From an uncultured Flavobacteriales bacterium (lineage in GTDB: Bacteria > Bacteroidota > Bacteroidia > Flavobacteriales_E > Vicingaceae): 12,647 nucleotides of DNA. The translations under genes were made by a program, and so were the position numbers. Below the pieces are notes generated by a model. That model was not told the origin of the DNA. It saw only the letters and a list, made by a program, of their open reading frames with translations, and ran no database searches. The stretch covers positions 1 to 12,647 of the forward strand of contig CALALS010000054.1 of assembly GCA_937925525.1 (NCBI GenBank), written 5' to 3'. Shown piece after piece: positions 1-6,462 of this stretch (its first letter is position 1; every line of letters starts with the position of its first letter).

Positions 1-779
1 CCGGAGCTAATGTGGGTATGATATTTATGATGGCGGTTGAGCAAGAATATGATGAACTTGACTTTGCTATTCGTGCTTTTCAAAATACTATGATGAGAGT
101 TCGTTACTCTTCCATTCCTGTTGTTGCTGCTCCTCATGGGTTGACTTTAGGAGGTGGTTGTGAGCTTTGTCTGCATGCCGATAAAGTAATTGCCAATGCC
201 GAAACTTATATGGGATTAGTTGAGTTTGGTGTAGGGGTTATTCCCGGTGGAGGCGGAACAAAAGAGTTTGCCCTAAGAGCTTCTGAAGAATACGGAGACG
301 GGATAAGAATTAATACATTACGAAATAGATTCTTAACTATCGGACAAGCTAAAGTTTCAACATCAGGATATGAAGCATTTGAATTAGGATATCTGAAAGA
401 AGGAAAAGATGAGGTGATAGTGAGTAGAACGCATCAGTTAAAATATGCTAAAGAAGCATGTTTGTTACTTGCAGAAAAAGGCTATTCTCAACCTATAGAA
501 AGAACAGATATTAAAGTATTAGGAAAAGAAGGCTTAGGAATTGTGTATGCAGGAGCCAACTCTATGCGCTCAGGAAACTATATATCCGACCATGACCAAC
601 TAATATCAGAAAAACTGGGGAATGTGTTATGCGGTGGAAGTTTATCCGAACCAACTGAAGTTTCTGAAAGATATTTGCTAGATATGGAAAGAAAAGCATT
701 TTTAGAGTTGTGTGCAGAACGAAAAACTTTAGAAAGACTAGAGAGTATTATTAAAACAGGAAAAGTTTTAAGAAATTAG
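1..779 (+). CDS. fadN: 3-hydroxyacyl-CoA dehydrogenase / enoyl-CoA hydratase, C-terminal part (5' truncated)
   Basis: This is the 3' end of a bifunctional beta-oxidation enzyme that hydrates enoyl-CoA and oxidises 3-hydroxyacyl-CoA. The reading frame is open back to the window edge (first full codon at base 3, reading G-A-N-V), so the GTG at 12 is internal and not a start. The visible part is the enoyl-CoA hydratase (crotonase) domain followed by a helical tail. The oxyanion-hole segment GLTLGGGCEL and the second acidic motif GLVEFGVGVIPGGGGT both keep the glutamates expected for hydration, which are residues 51 and 71 counted from base 12. The missing upstream part should hold the NAD-binding dehydrogenase domain; the full family is about 800 aa. 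Gene order with the thiolase and acyl-CoA dehydrogenase downstream matches the Bacillus fadNAE arrangement. The symbol is by family resemblance. Confidence 0.9.
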   Translation, partial: GANVGMIFMMAVEQEYDELDFAIRAFQNTMMRVRYSSIPVVAAPHGLTLGGGCELCLHADKVIANAETYMGLVEFGVGVIPGGGGTKEFALRASEEYGDGIRINTLRNRFLTIGQAKVSTSGYEAFELGYLKEGKDEVIVSRTHQLKYAKEACLLLAEKGYSQPIERTDIKVLGKEGLGIVYAGANSMRSGNYISDHDQLISEKLGNVLCGGSLSEPTEVSERYLLDMERKAFLELCAERKTLERLESIIKTGKVLRN

Positions 780-817
780 AAATTGTAAGAGTTGAATTTT
801 AAGTAATAGTAATTGCT

Positions 818-1168
818 TTGAGTAAACAAAGTATAATAAAAGATAGGGCATTTGAATTTAGTTTAATAATCATTAAGCTTTACAAAAGAATGGTAGACCA
901 AAATGAATATGTTATAAGTAAGCAGCTTTTAAAGTCTGCTACATCCATTGGAGCTAATGTTGAAGAAGCAAGTGCAGGAATTAGTAAAAAGGATTTTATA
1001 GCTAAAATGTCAATTGCTTCAAAGGAAGCTAGAGAAACTAGATATTGGTTGAAATTATTACAGAAGTCGGACTTAATTTCGGAGAATGTAGAAAATGAAC
1101 TGAATCAAATTGAAGAAATAATAAACATATTAACGGCAATCGTTAAAACATCACAAAAAAGTATTTAA
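818..1168 (+). CDS. Four-helix-bundle protein (23S rRNA intervening-sequence protein family)
   Basis: A 116-aa protein of the S23/IVP family (TIGR02436-type). The N-terminal pattern of D-R-A-F-E-F followed by a kLYKrmv helix, the central SKQLLKSATSIGANVEEA and SKKDFIAKMSIASKEARETRYWL, and a last helix ending KTSQK are the family hallmarks. The protein is expected to form a four-helix bundle and pentamerise. Family members were first found as ORFs inside intervening sequences of 23S rRNA genes, but many Bacteroidota carry stand-alone copies of unknown function, and this is one: no rRNA lies nearby. The start is a TTG at 818, because an in-frame stop at 800-802 leaves no upstream ATG or GTG. 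It sits inside the fad operon, 38 bp after the hydratase gene and 30 bp before the thiolase, and looks like a guest gene. Its role is not known. Confidence 0.9.
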   Translation: MSKQSIIKDRAFEFSLIIIKLYKRMVDQNEYVISKQLLKSATSIGANVEEASAGISKKDFIAKMSIASKEARETRYWLKLLQKSDLISENVENELNQIEEIINILTAIVKTSQKSI

Positions 1169-1169
1169 C

Positions 1170-1197
1170 ACTTAGAACTAAAAATTTAAAATTTCAT
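1170..1197 (+). repeat. Degenerate 7-bp tandem repeat tract (4 units)
   Basis: The spacer between the four-helix-bundle gene and the thiolase reads as four consecutive heptamers: ACTTAGA, ACTAAAA, ATTTAAA, ATTTCAT. All four start with A and have T at the third position. The tract ends one base before the thiolase ATG. A similar tract at 3710-3744 lies before the acyl-CoA dehydrogenase. The AT-richness makes some periodicity likely by chance, so this call leans on the second tract. Confidence 0.4.
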
Positions 1198-1198
1198 T

Positions 1199-2371
1199 AT
1201 GAACGCATTTATAGTAGGAGGATATCGCTCAGCAGTTGGCAAAGCACCAAGAGGTCTTTTCCGATTTACAAGACCGGATGATTTGGCTGTTGAGGTAATC
1301 AAACATTTGTTAAATGATTTTCCTAATTTGGAAAAAGAGCTAATTGATGATGTTATTGTGGGTAACGCTACACCTGAAGCTGAGCAAGGGTTAAATATTG
1401 GTAGAATGATATCACTCATGAGCTTAGACACAGAAAAAGTTCCGGGTATGACGGTAAATCGTTATTGTTCTTCGGGATTAGAAACCATCGCCATTGCTTC
1501 TGCAAAAATTCATGCCAGAATAGCTGATTGTATTATTGCAGGTGGCGTAGAAACTATGTCGCCAATTCCTTTTGGTGGATGGCGTATAGTACCTAACTCA
1601 GATGTTGCCAAAAATAATCCCGATTGGTATTGGGGAATGGGGCTAACGGCAGAAGCGGTTGCAAAAGAGTTTAAAGTAAGTAGAGAAGAGCAGGATGAAT
1701 TTTCATTGAACTCTCACCTAAAGGCTTTAAAAGCAATTGAAGAAGGGAAGTTTAAAGATGACATTGTCCCTGTTTCAGTAAAGGAAACATATATTAAAGA
1801 GGGTAAGCAAGCACAACGAGAATATACTGTAGATACCGATGAAGGTCCTAGAAAAGGAACAAACCTAGAAGCATTAGCTAAATTAAAACCTGTATTTGCT
1901 CAAGGCGGAAGCGTTACCGCAGGTAACTCCTCTCAAACTTCAGATGGAGCAGCCTTTGTAATGGTAGTTTCTGAAAAGTTTCTGAAAGAACATAACCTTA
2001 CACCAATTGCTCAACTAAAAAGTTACCATGTATCTGGTCTGGAACCAAGAATAATGGGTGTAGGTCCTATTCATGCAATTCCAAAAGCAGTTGAAAAAGC
2101 AGGTCTTAAAATAGGAGACATCGAACAAATAGAACTAAATGAAGCCTTTGCCTCACAGTCGGTGGCTGTAATTAGAGAGTTAGGGTTGAATTCTGAAATA
2201 GTAAATGTAAACGGAGGAGCCATTGCCTTAGGACACCCACTTGGTTGTACAGGAGCAAAACTTACTGTTCAGTTAATGAATGAAATGAAAAGAAGAAAAC
2301 AAAAATACGGAGTAGTAACAATGTGTGTGGGAACAGGGCAAGGAGCAGCAGGAGTATTTGAATTATTATAA
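1199..2371 (+). CDS. fadA: Acetyl-CoA C-acyltransferase (3-ketoacyl-CoA thiolase)
   Basis: Last step of beta-oxidation: thiolytic cleavage of 3-ketoacyl-CoA to acetyl-CoA and an acyl-CoA two carbons shorter, in the cytosol. The protein is 390 aa, the usual thiolase length. The nucleophilic cysteine is C90 in NRYCSSGLETIA. NEAF is at 314-317, the GHP active-site histidine is H346 in NGGAIALGHPLGCTGA, and the second catalytic cysteine is C376 in CVGTGQG. All key residues are present, so the enzyme should be active. The ATG at 1199 gives the standard thiolase N-terminus (AFIVGGYRSAVGK). The fadN-like gene upstream and fadE-like gene downstream indicate a degradative thiolase rather than a biosynthetic acetoacetyl-CoA thiolase. 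The symbol follows the Bacillus fadNAE naming. Confidence 0.93.
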   Translation: MNAFIVGGYRSAVGKAPRGLFRFTRPDDLAVEVIKHLLNDFPNLEKELIDDVIVGNATPEAEQGLNIGRMISLMSLDTEKVPGMTVNRYCSSGLETIAIASAKIHARIADCIIAGGVETMSPIPFGGWRIVPNSDVAKNNPDWYWGMGLTAEAVAKEFKVSREEQDEFSLNSHLKALKAIEEGKFKDDIVPVSVKETYIKEGKQAQREYTVDTDEGPRKGTNLEALAKLKPVFAQGGSVTAGNSSQTSDGAAFVMVVSEKFLKEHNLTPIAQLKSYHVSGLEPRIMGVGPIHAIPKAVEKAGLKIGDIEQIELNEAFASQSVAVIRELGLNSEIVNVNGGAIALGHPLGCTGAKLTVQLMNEMKRRKQKYGVVTMCVGTGQGAAGVFELL

Positions 2372-2384
2372 AAACCCATCCCGA

Positions 2385-2401
2385 CCTTCCCAAAGGGAAG
2401 G
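2385..2401. repeat. Short perfect hairpin, REP-like extragenic palindrome
   Basis: The arms CCTTCCC (2385-2391) and GGGAAGG (2395-2401) are perfect reverse complements around an AAA loop, 13 bp after the thiolase stop. The surrounding C- and G-rich bases stand out sharply in an AT-rich spacer. No T-run follows in either direction, so it is not a standard rho-independent terminator. It resembles the small G/C-rich extragenic palindromes scattered between Bacteroidota genes. It may stabilise the upstream mRNA 3' end or mark a REP-type insertion; both are inference. Confidence 0.6.
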
Positions 2402-2450
2402 GGAATGAGTAATTTATTTAATTATAAAAAGATTTATAAAACATTAACAT

Positions 2451-3653
2451 ATGAATACTAATTACATTAAGATAATCTTTTTTTTCTTTTTGTTTATTCC
2501 TTTCTATGAAGTTTTTGGTCAAAATTTTATGTATGGTTATGAAGCAAACTCACAAGAAACTAAGTTTTACTTTACTAAAGTTAATCCAAGTAATTGTACA
2601 AGTGTAATTTTAGACTCTTTAAGTTCTAATTATAATATTTCACAAAATTGGAGAGGGGGTACAACTGCTTGTGGTTTTCATTTTATACCAGGTGATAATG
2701 GATTAAAAACTGGATTTATTAAAGTAGATGTTAATAATGGAAAAGATACATTTATTCAAACAAACTCAACAACAACCAACCCATTTATTATAGAGTGTGA
2801 ATTTGATATAAATACAAACTCGCTTGTAACTATTTCTCAGGGAAGTTCTGGTTGTTATGTAAGTAGAATAAATATTAATAATGGAAATGAAACTTTCATT
2901 AAACTACTTCCTCAACAATATTGCGATATTGTTGGAATTGTTGACCGAAGTACATTTAATGATAAATTAAACAAAATTTATAACATTGAAGATTACAATT
3001 ATTTAATCTTAACTTCAATTGATTTGGGTAATGGGATTATAGATACTGTAATAAATAAAGGTGGTTTACCACCGTTTATTTCTGCTTATATATTTTATTC
3101 ACCATCTAAAGATAGGATATATGGGCTTGGAGTTGATAGTGTAAATAATATTGGCTTGTTGGAACTTAATCCAAATAATGGGGTGTTTAATTTTTTATTC
3201 AAAACGATTTCTACTAATATCGAATATTGTGCCTATGATGATGTAAATCATTATTTCACAATAGTATCTTCAAATACAACTCCAAATACATTTACAACAT
3301 ATGATGTTAATTCCGGATTAATTGCAGGAAATTGTCAATTTGGAAAATTTAATTATCCGAAATACTATCAAACATGTCACCTCTCAAATATTTATGAAAA
3401 CATAGTTGAGAGAGAAATAACGGTTTATCCAATTCCAATGCTAGAAAACGAAACAATAAATGTTTCTGGAATTAATTGGAATGATAATGATTTTTTTTAC
3501 TTTAATCTAAGTGATTTGAATGGTAAAAATGTTCTTTCAGGTTTTTTACCAAAATACTCAAATGAGATTAATTTATCTAAAGTGAAAAATGGAGTTTATA
3601 TTATGACACTTTATTCAAATAATGTACAATACAAAAAGAAAATAATAAAATAA
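2451..3653 (+). CDS. Secreted protein with propeller-like repeats and a T9SS type A sorting domain
   Basis: A 400-aa exported protein. Residues 1-23 form a signal peptide: charged start, a long F/L/I core and VFG before Q24. Residues about 323-400 are a type IX secretion C-terminal sorting domain. They open with the ITVYPIP motif, contain the FNLSDLNGKNVLSG strand pair and end in NGVYIMTLYSNNVQYKKKIIK. The middle carries a motif of the form (I/L)-(D/N)-x-N-N-G followed by a hydrophobic strand, recurring with its Gly at about 97, 145, 195, 244 and 289, and a weaker copy near 49. The 45-50 residue period suggests a beta-propeller. It should cross the outer membrane by T9SS and be attached to the surface or released. 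No catalytic motif was recognised. The gene is visibly more AT-rich than the fad genes around it and has no metabolic link to them. Confidence 0.88.
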   Translation: MNTNYIKIIFFFFLFIPFYEVFGQNFMYGYEANSQETKFYFTKVNPSNCTSVILDSLSSNYNISQNWRGGTTACGFHFIPGDNGLKTGFIKVDVNNGKDTFIQTNSTTTNPFIIECEFDINTNSLVTISQGSSGCYVSRININNGNETFIKLLPQQYCDIVGIVDRSTFNDKLNKIYNIEDYNYLILTSIDLGNGIIDTVINKGGLPPFISAYIFYSPSKDRIYGLGVDSVNNIGLLELNPNNGVFNFLFKTISTNIEYCAYDDVNHYFTIVSSNTTPNTFTTYDVNSGLIAGNCQFGKFNYPKYYQTCHLSNIYENIVEREITVYPIPMLENETINVSGINWNDNDFFYFNLSDLNGKNVLSGFLPKYSNEINLSKVKNGVYIMTLYSNNVQYKKKIIK

Positions 3654-3709
3654 TAGAAAATATAAATCAATTACAAAAGATGATTGTAGGCTTTAAAAGA
3701 ACTCTAAAT

Positions 3710-3744
3710 AAGTCTTAAGTCTATCATCTTATGTCTTAAATCGT
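3710..3744 (+). repeat. Degenerate 7-bp tandem repeat tract (5 units)
   Basis: Five consecutive heptamers occupy this spacer: AAGTCTT, AAGTCTA, TCATCTT, ATGTCTT, AAATCGT. All five share TC at positions 4-5, and four of them keep T at position 6. The tract ends 7 bp before the acyl-CoA dehydrogenase ATG. It sits after the T9SS-cargo guest gene, just as the tract at 1170-1197 sits after the four-helix-bundle guest gene. Function is unknown. Confidence 0.6.
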
Positions 3745-3751
3745 ATAAACT

Positions 3752-5542
3752 ATGAGTACAAATTCAGCTCGAGCTATAAAAGGTGGAGAATTCTTAATAA
3801 AAGAAACCAACCCTCAAGACATATTTATTCCCGAAGAGTGGAATGAAGAACAATTAATGATTGCACAAACCTGTGAAGATTTTATCGAAAAAGAAATTGA
3901 TCCTATCTTGGATAGAATAGATAGTATGGAAGAAGGGTTGATGCCTTCATTGTTAGATAAAGCAGGAGAATTAGGTATGCTGGGAATATCTGTTCCTGAA
4001 GATTTGGGCGGATTTGGTAAAGACTTCGTTACCTCTATGTTGGTAACGGAAGAAACAGGTAAAGGGCATTCTTTTGCGGTTGCACTTTCGGCACATACTG
4101 GTATAGGAACACTTCCTATTTTGTATTACGGAAACGAAGAACAAAAAAAGAAATACGTTCCTAAGTTAGCCAGCGGAGAGTGGAAAGCCTGTTATTGCTT
4201 AACAGAGCCGGGCTCAGGTTCTGATGCAAATTCAGGTAAAACAAAAGCTACTCTTAGTGAGGATGGAAAACATTACATCCTCAATGGGCAAAAAATGTGG
4301 ATTACCAATGGTGGTTTTGCAGACATATTTACTGTTTTTGCTAAAATAGATGACGATGAAAACCTAAGTGCTTTTATCGTAGAAAAATCATTTGAAGGTA
4401 TTTCATTAAATCCTGAAGAAAAGAAAATGGGAATTAAAGGCTCTTCTACCCGCCAGGTGTTTTTTAATAATGTAAAAGTACCTGTTGAGAATTTACTATC
4501 CGAAAGACAAAACGGATTTAAAATAGCGCTTAACATTCTTAATATAGGTAGAGTAAAGTTGGCGGGAGCTGCCTTAGGTGGGTGCAAAAAAGCTATTTCT
4601 CACTCTGTAAAATATGCCAATGAAAGAGAACAGTTTGGAAGACCTATTTCCAAGTATGGAGCTATCCGACATAAGTTAGCGCAACAAGCTATTCTTTCTT
4701 ACACTGTTGAATCAGCCATTTATCGTTGTTCACAAAATATAGAAGATGCTATTGAAGCATTAAAAGCTGAAGGTATGGATAAAGAAAAAGCCATCTTAAA
4801 AGGAGTAGAAGAGTTTGCTGCCGAAGCAGCTATGCTTAAAGTGGCTGGCTCTGAAGTGCTGGATTATGTGGTAGATGAAGCTGTGCAAATTTATGGGGGA
4901 ATGGGCTATTCAGCAGAATCTCCTGTGGAGCGTGCTTATAGGGATGCTCGTATTAATCGAATTTTTGAAGGTACCAATGAAATTAATCGAATGCTTACGG
5001 TAGACATGTTACTGAAAAGAGCCATGAAAGGAGAGTTAGATTTAATGGGGCCTGCACAAGCTGTTGCATCTGAATTGGTAAGTATTCCTGATTTTGGTGA
5101 GCCGGATGATAGCCTATTTGGTGCTGAAATGGGATACATCAAAAACTTTAAAAAAGCAGTATTGTTGGTAGCAGGTGCCGCAGCCCAAAAGTTAATGATG
5201 GAACTGGCGAAACAACAAGAAATACTGATGAACATTGCTGATATGGCTATTTATACCTATATGGCAGAAAGTGTTTTGTTACGTACGCAAAAAAGAGTTT
5301 CTTTAAAGGGTGAAAAGGAAAGTGAAATACAAATTGAAATGGCGAAAAGCTATATCAATGATATTGCTGATAAAATGAATAAGTGCGGAAAGGATGCTAT
5401 CAACTCATTTGCTGAAGGAGATGAACTGAGAATGATGTTGATGGGACTGAAACGTTTTACTAAAACGCAACCATTTAACTTAAAAGAGAGTAGAAGAAAA
5501 GTAGCACAAGCTTTAATAGACAAAAACGAATACTGTTTCTAA
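3752..5542 (+). CDS. fadE: Acyl-CoA dehydrogenase, long FadE/VLCAD-like type
   Basis: First step of beta-oxidation: FAD-dependent alpha,beta-dehydrogenation of acyl-CoA, with electrons passed to electron-transfer flavoprotein. Domains in order are a short N-terminal extension, an alpha-helical N domain (about 30-145), a beta middle domain with CYCLTEPGSGSDA (147-159) and MWITNG (182-187), and the C-terminal helical domain with REQFGRPIS (292-300), YGGMGY (381-386) and RIFEGTNEI (403-411). E406 is at the expected position of the catalytic base. At 596 aa it is much longer than the roughly 380-aa short/medium-chain enzymes. The extra 180 or so C-terminal residues match the VLCAD/ACAD9/Bacillus FadE class, which acts on long chains and often associates with the membrane. 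The next gene starts directly after its stop codon, so it is probably co-translated with the two small genes downstream. Confidence 0.93.
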   Translation: MSTNSARAIKGGEFLIKETNPQDIFIPEEWNEEQLMIAQTCEDFIEKEIDPILDRIDSMEEGLMPSLLDKAGELGMLGISVPEDLGGFGKDFVTSMLVTEETGKGHSFAVALSAHTGIGTLPILYYGNEEQKKKYVPKLASGEWKACYCLTEPGSGSDANSGKTKATLSEDGKHYILNGQKMWITNGGFADIFTVFAKIDDDENLSAFIVEKSFEGISLNPEEKKMGIKGSSTRQVFFNNVKVPVENLLSERQNGFKIALNILNIGRVKLAGAALGGCKKAISHSVKYANEREQFGRPISKYGAIRHKLAQQAILSYTVESAIYRCSQNIEDAIEALKAEGMDKEKAILKGVEEFAAEAAMLKVAGSEVLDYVVDEAVQIYGGMGYSAESPVERAYRDARINRIFEGTNEINRMLTVDMLLKRAMKGELDLMGPAQAVASELVSIPDFGEPDDSLFGAEMGYIKNFKKAVLLVAGAAAQKLMMELAKQQEILMNIADMAIYTYMAESVLLRTQKRVSLKGEKESEIQIEMAKSYINDIADKMNKCGKDAINSFAEGDELRMMLMGLKRFTKTQPFNLKESRRKVAQALIDKNEYCF

Positions 5543-6079
5543 ATGAAAAACCTCTTTCCCATATCACTATTATTCCTTTTTATGGGAAATGCTTTTGGGC
5601 AAGGATTGGGCTATAAAACTACCACAGGGCACATTGTGGTTTCTTGCGAATACGATAGCACACAGGTGCTTTCTGAAAGTCACCAGTTTAAAATGTTTCT
5701 AGACCCGGTTACCGAAGAATTTGAAGGTGAGTTAGATGTTATAAGTCTTAGCTGTGGTATAGACTCTTTAGACGATGCCATAGTAAATGCTTTTAACGGC
5801 AAGCTACGTTTTAAGGGAACGTTAGCTAATGAAGATTTTAGTCATTTATATGCTTATGAAAAAGCAACATTTAAAGTGCCCGTTGAGGTAACACTTAACG
5901 GTATTACTCACGAACGGCAATTTCAGATAGAGATATACAATTACAACGGCAGCAGCACCTATTCTTTTATGATGAATGGCTTCATTGAGCTAGACTTAAG
6001 AGATTGGGGAATGACCAATACACATTTTAAAAAGAGCTTTAAAGCACAGTTTACACAACTGATATTAAGAAACAACTAA
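5543..6079 (+). CDS. Secreted YceI-like family protein
   Basis: A 178-aa exported protein with a clear signal peptide (residues 1-19, ending NAFG before Q20). The mature part reads like a compact YceI-type beta-barrel: an opening GHIVVSCEY strand, then HQFKMFLDPVTEEFEGELDVISL, a region where YceI proteins carry an F(D)S/H-Y motif (here NEDFSHLYAYEKATFKVPVEVTLNG), and amphipathic strands to the end. YceI proteins are periplasmic lipocalin-like barrels that bind isoprenoid or amide lipids. The ATG abuts the fadE stop with no spacer, and its stop overlaps the next ATG, so it is translated as part of the operon. A periplasmic lipid-binding role would fit the beta-oxidation neighbourhood, but this is inference. 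Similarity to YceI is by eye and moderate. Confidence 0.7.
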   Translation: MKNLFPISLLFLFMGNAFGQGLGYKTTTGHIVVSCEYDSTQVLSESHQFKMFLDPVTEEFEGELDVISLSCGIDSLDDAIVNAFNGKLRFKGTLANEDFSHLYAYEKATFKVPVEVTLNGITHERQFQIEIYNYNGSSTYSFMMNGFIELDLRDWGMTNTHFKKSFKAQFTQLILRNN

Positions 6080-6462
6080 TGACGGGTACTACAAATGCCA
6101 TAATGACATCTACTGCTAAACTTAGTTTTAAGGATGGCATTTTGTATGTAGAAATATTGGAATATGCCGACTTAGATGAAAAAACACTTACTGAACAATT
6201 TGAAACAAGAAATAAGCTAATTGGCGATAGAGAGTTTACTGTTTTGGTGGACGCCAGAAAAAATCATAATGCTACCAGAGAGGGTAGAGAGTTTATGGCT
6301 AAAAGTGATAACCCTAACCGAAAGGCTTTGGCTATTATGACTAACAACCTTGCCGTTAAACTTATTGCTAATTTTTACATTAAAATAAACAAGCCAAAGA
6401 CTCCCACCAAGCTTTTTAATGATATAAAAGAAGCCGAAAAGTGGCTAAAGACTTTTTTATAA
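6079..6462 (+). CDS. STAS/SEC14-like small cytosolic protein
   Basis: A 127-aa protein without signal peptide or membrane segment. Its pattern is a beta strand pair (AKLSFKDGILYVEIL), a helix around residues 31-50, a central strand FTVLVDARKNHNATREGREFM, then NRKALAIMTNNLAVKLIANFYIKI, and a last helix (DIKEAEKWLKTFL). This matches small Bacteroidota proteins annotated as STAS/SEC14-domain or SpoIIAA-like. The fold alternates strands and helices and serves in protein-protein contacts or lipid binding. The ATG overlaps the previous gene's TAA by one base (TAATG), implying translational coupling. It is the last gene of the plus-strand operon and converges on the TonB-C lipoprotein gene with a 6-bp overlap. 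Family assignment is tentative. Confidence 0.65.
   Translation: MTGTTNAIMTSTAKLSFKDGILYVEILEYADLDEKTLTEQFETRNKLIGDREFTVLVDARKNHNATREGREFMAKSDNPNRKALAIMTNNLAVKLIANFYIKINKPKTPTKLFNDIKEAEKWLKTFL

Noticed and set aside
12..14. GTG as the start of the first gene
   Set aside because: The frame is open to the window edge and the upstream codons continue the conserved hydratase sequence, so the gene is simply truncated.
1186..1431. Minus-strand open frame opposite the thiolase
   Set aside because: It is fully covered by a well-conserved thiolase coding region and its translation has no family features.
3677..3730. 8-bp inverted repeat AAGATGAT / ATCATCTT
   Set aside because: The arms are 38 bp apart, AT-rich and partly made of the heptamer tract; such pairs are expected by chance here.
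4273..5235. Two minus-strand open frames inside the acyl-CoA dehydrogenase gene
   Set aside because: They are antisense to conserved catalytic motifs of a certain gene, and their translations are low-complexity shadows.
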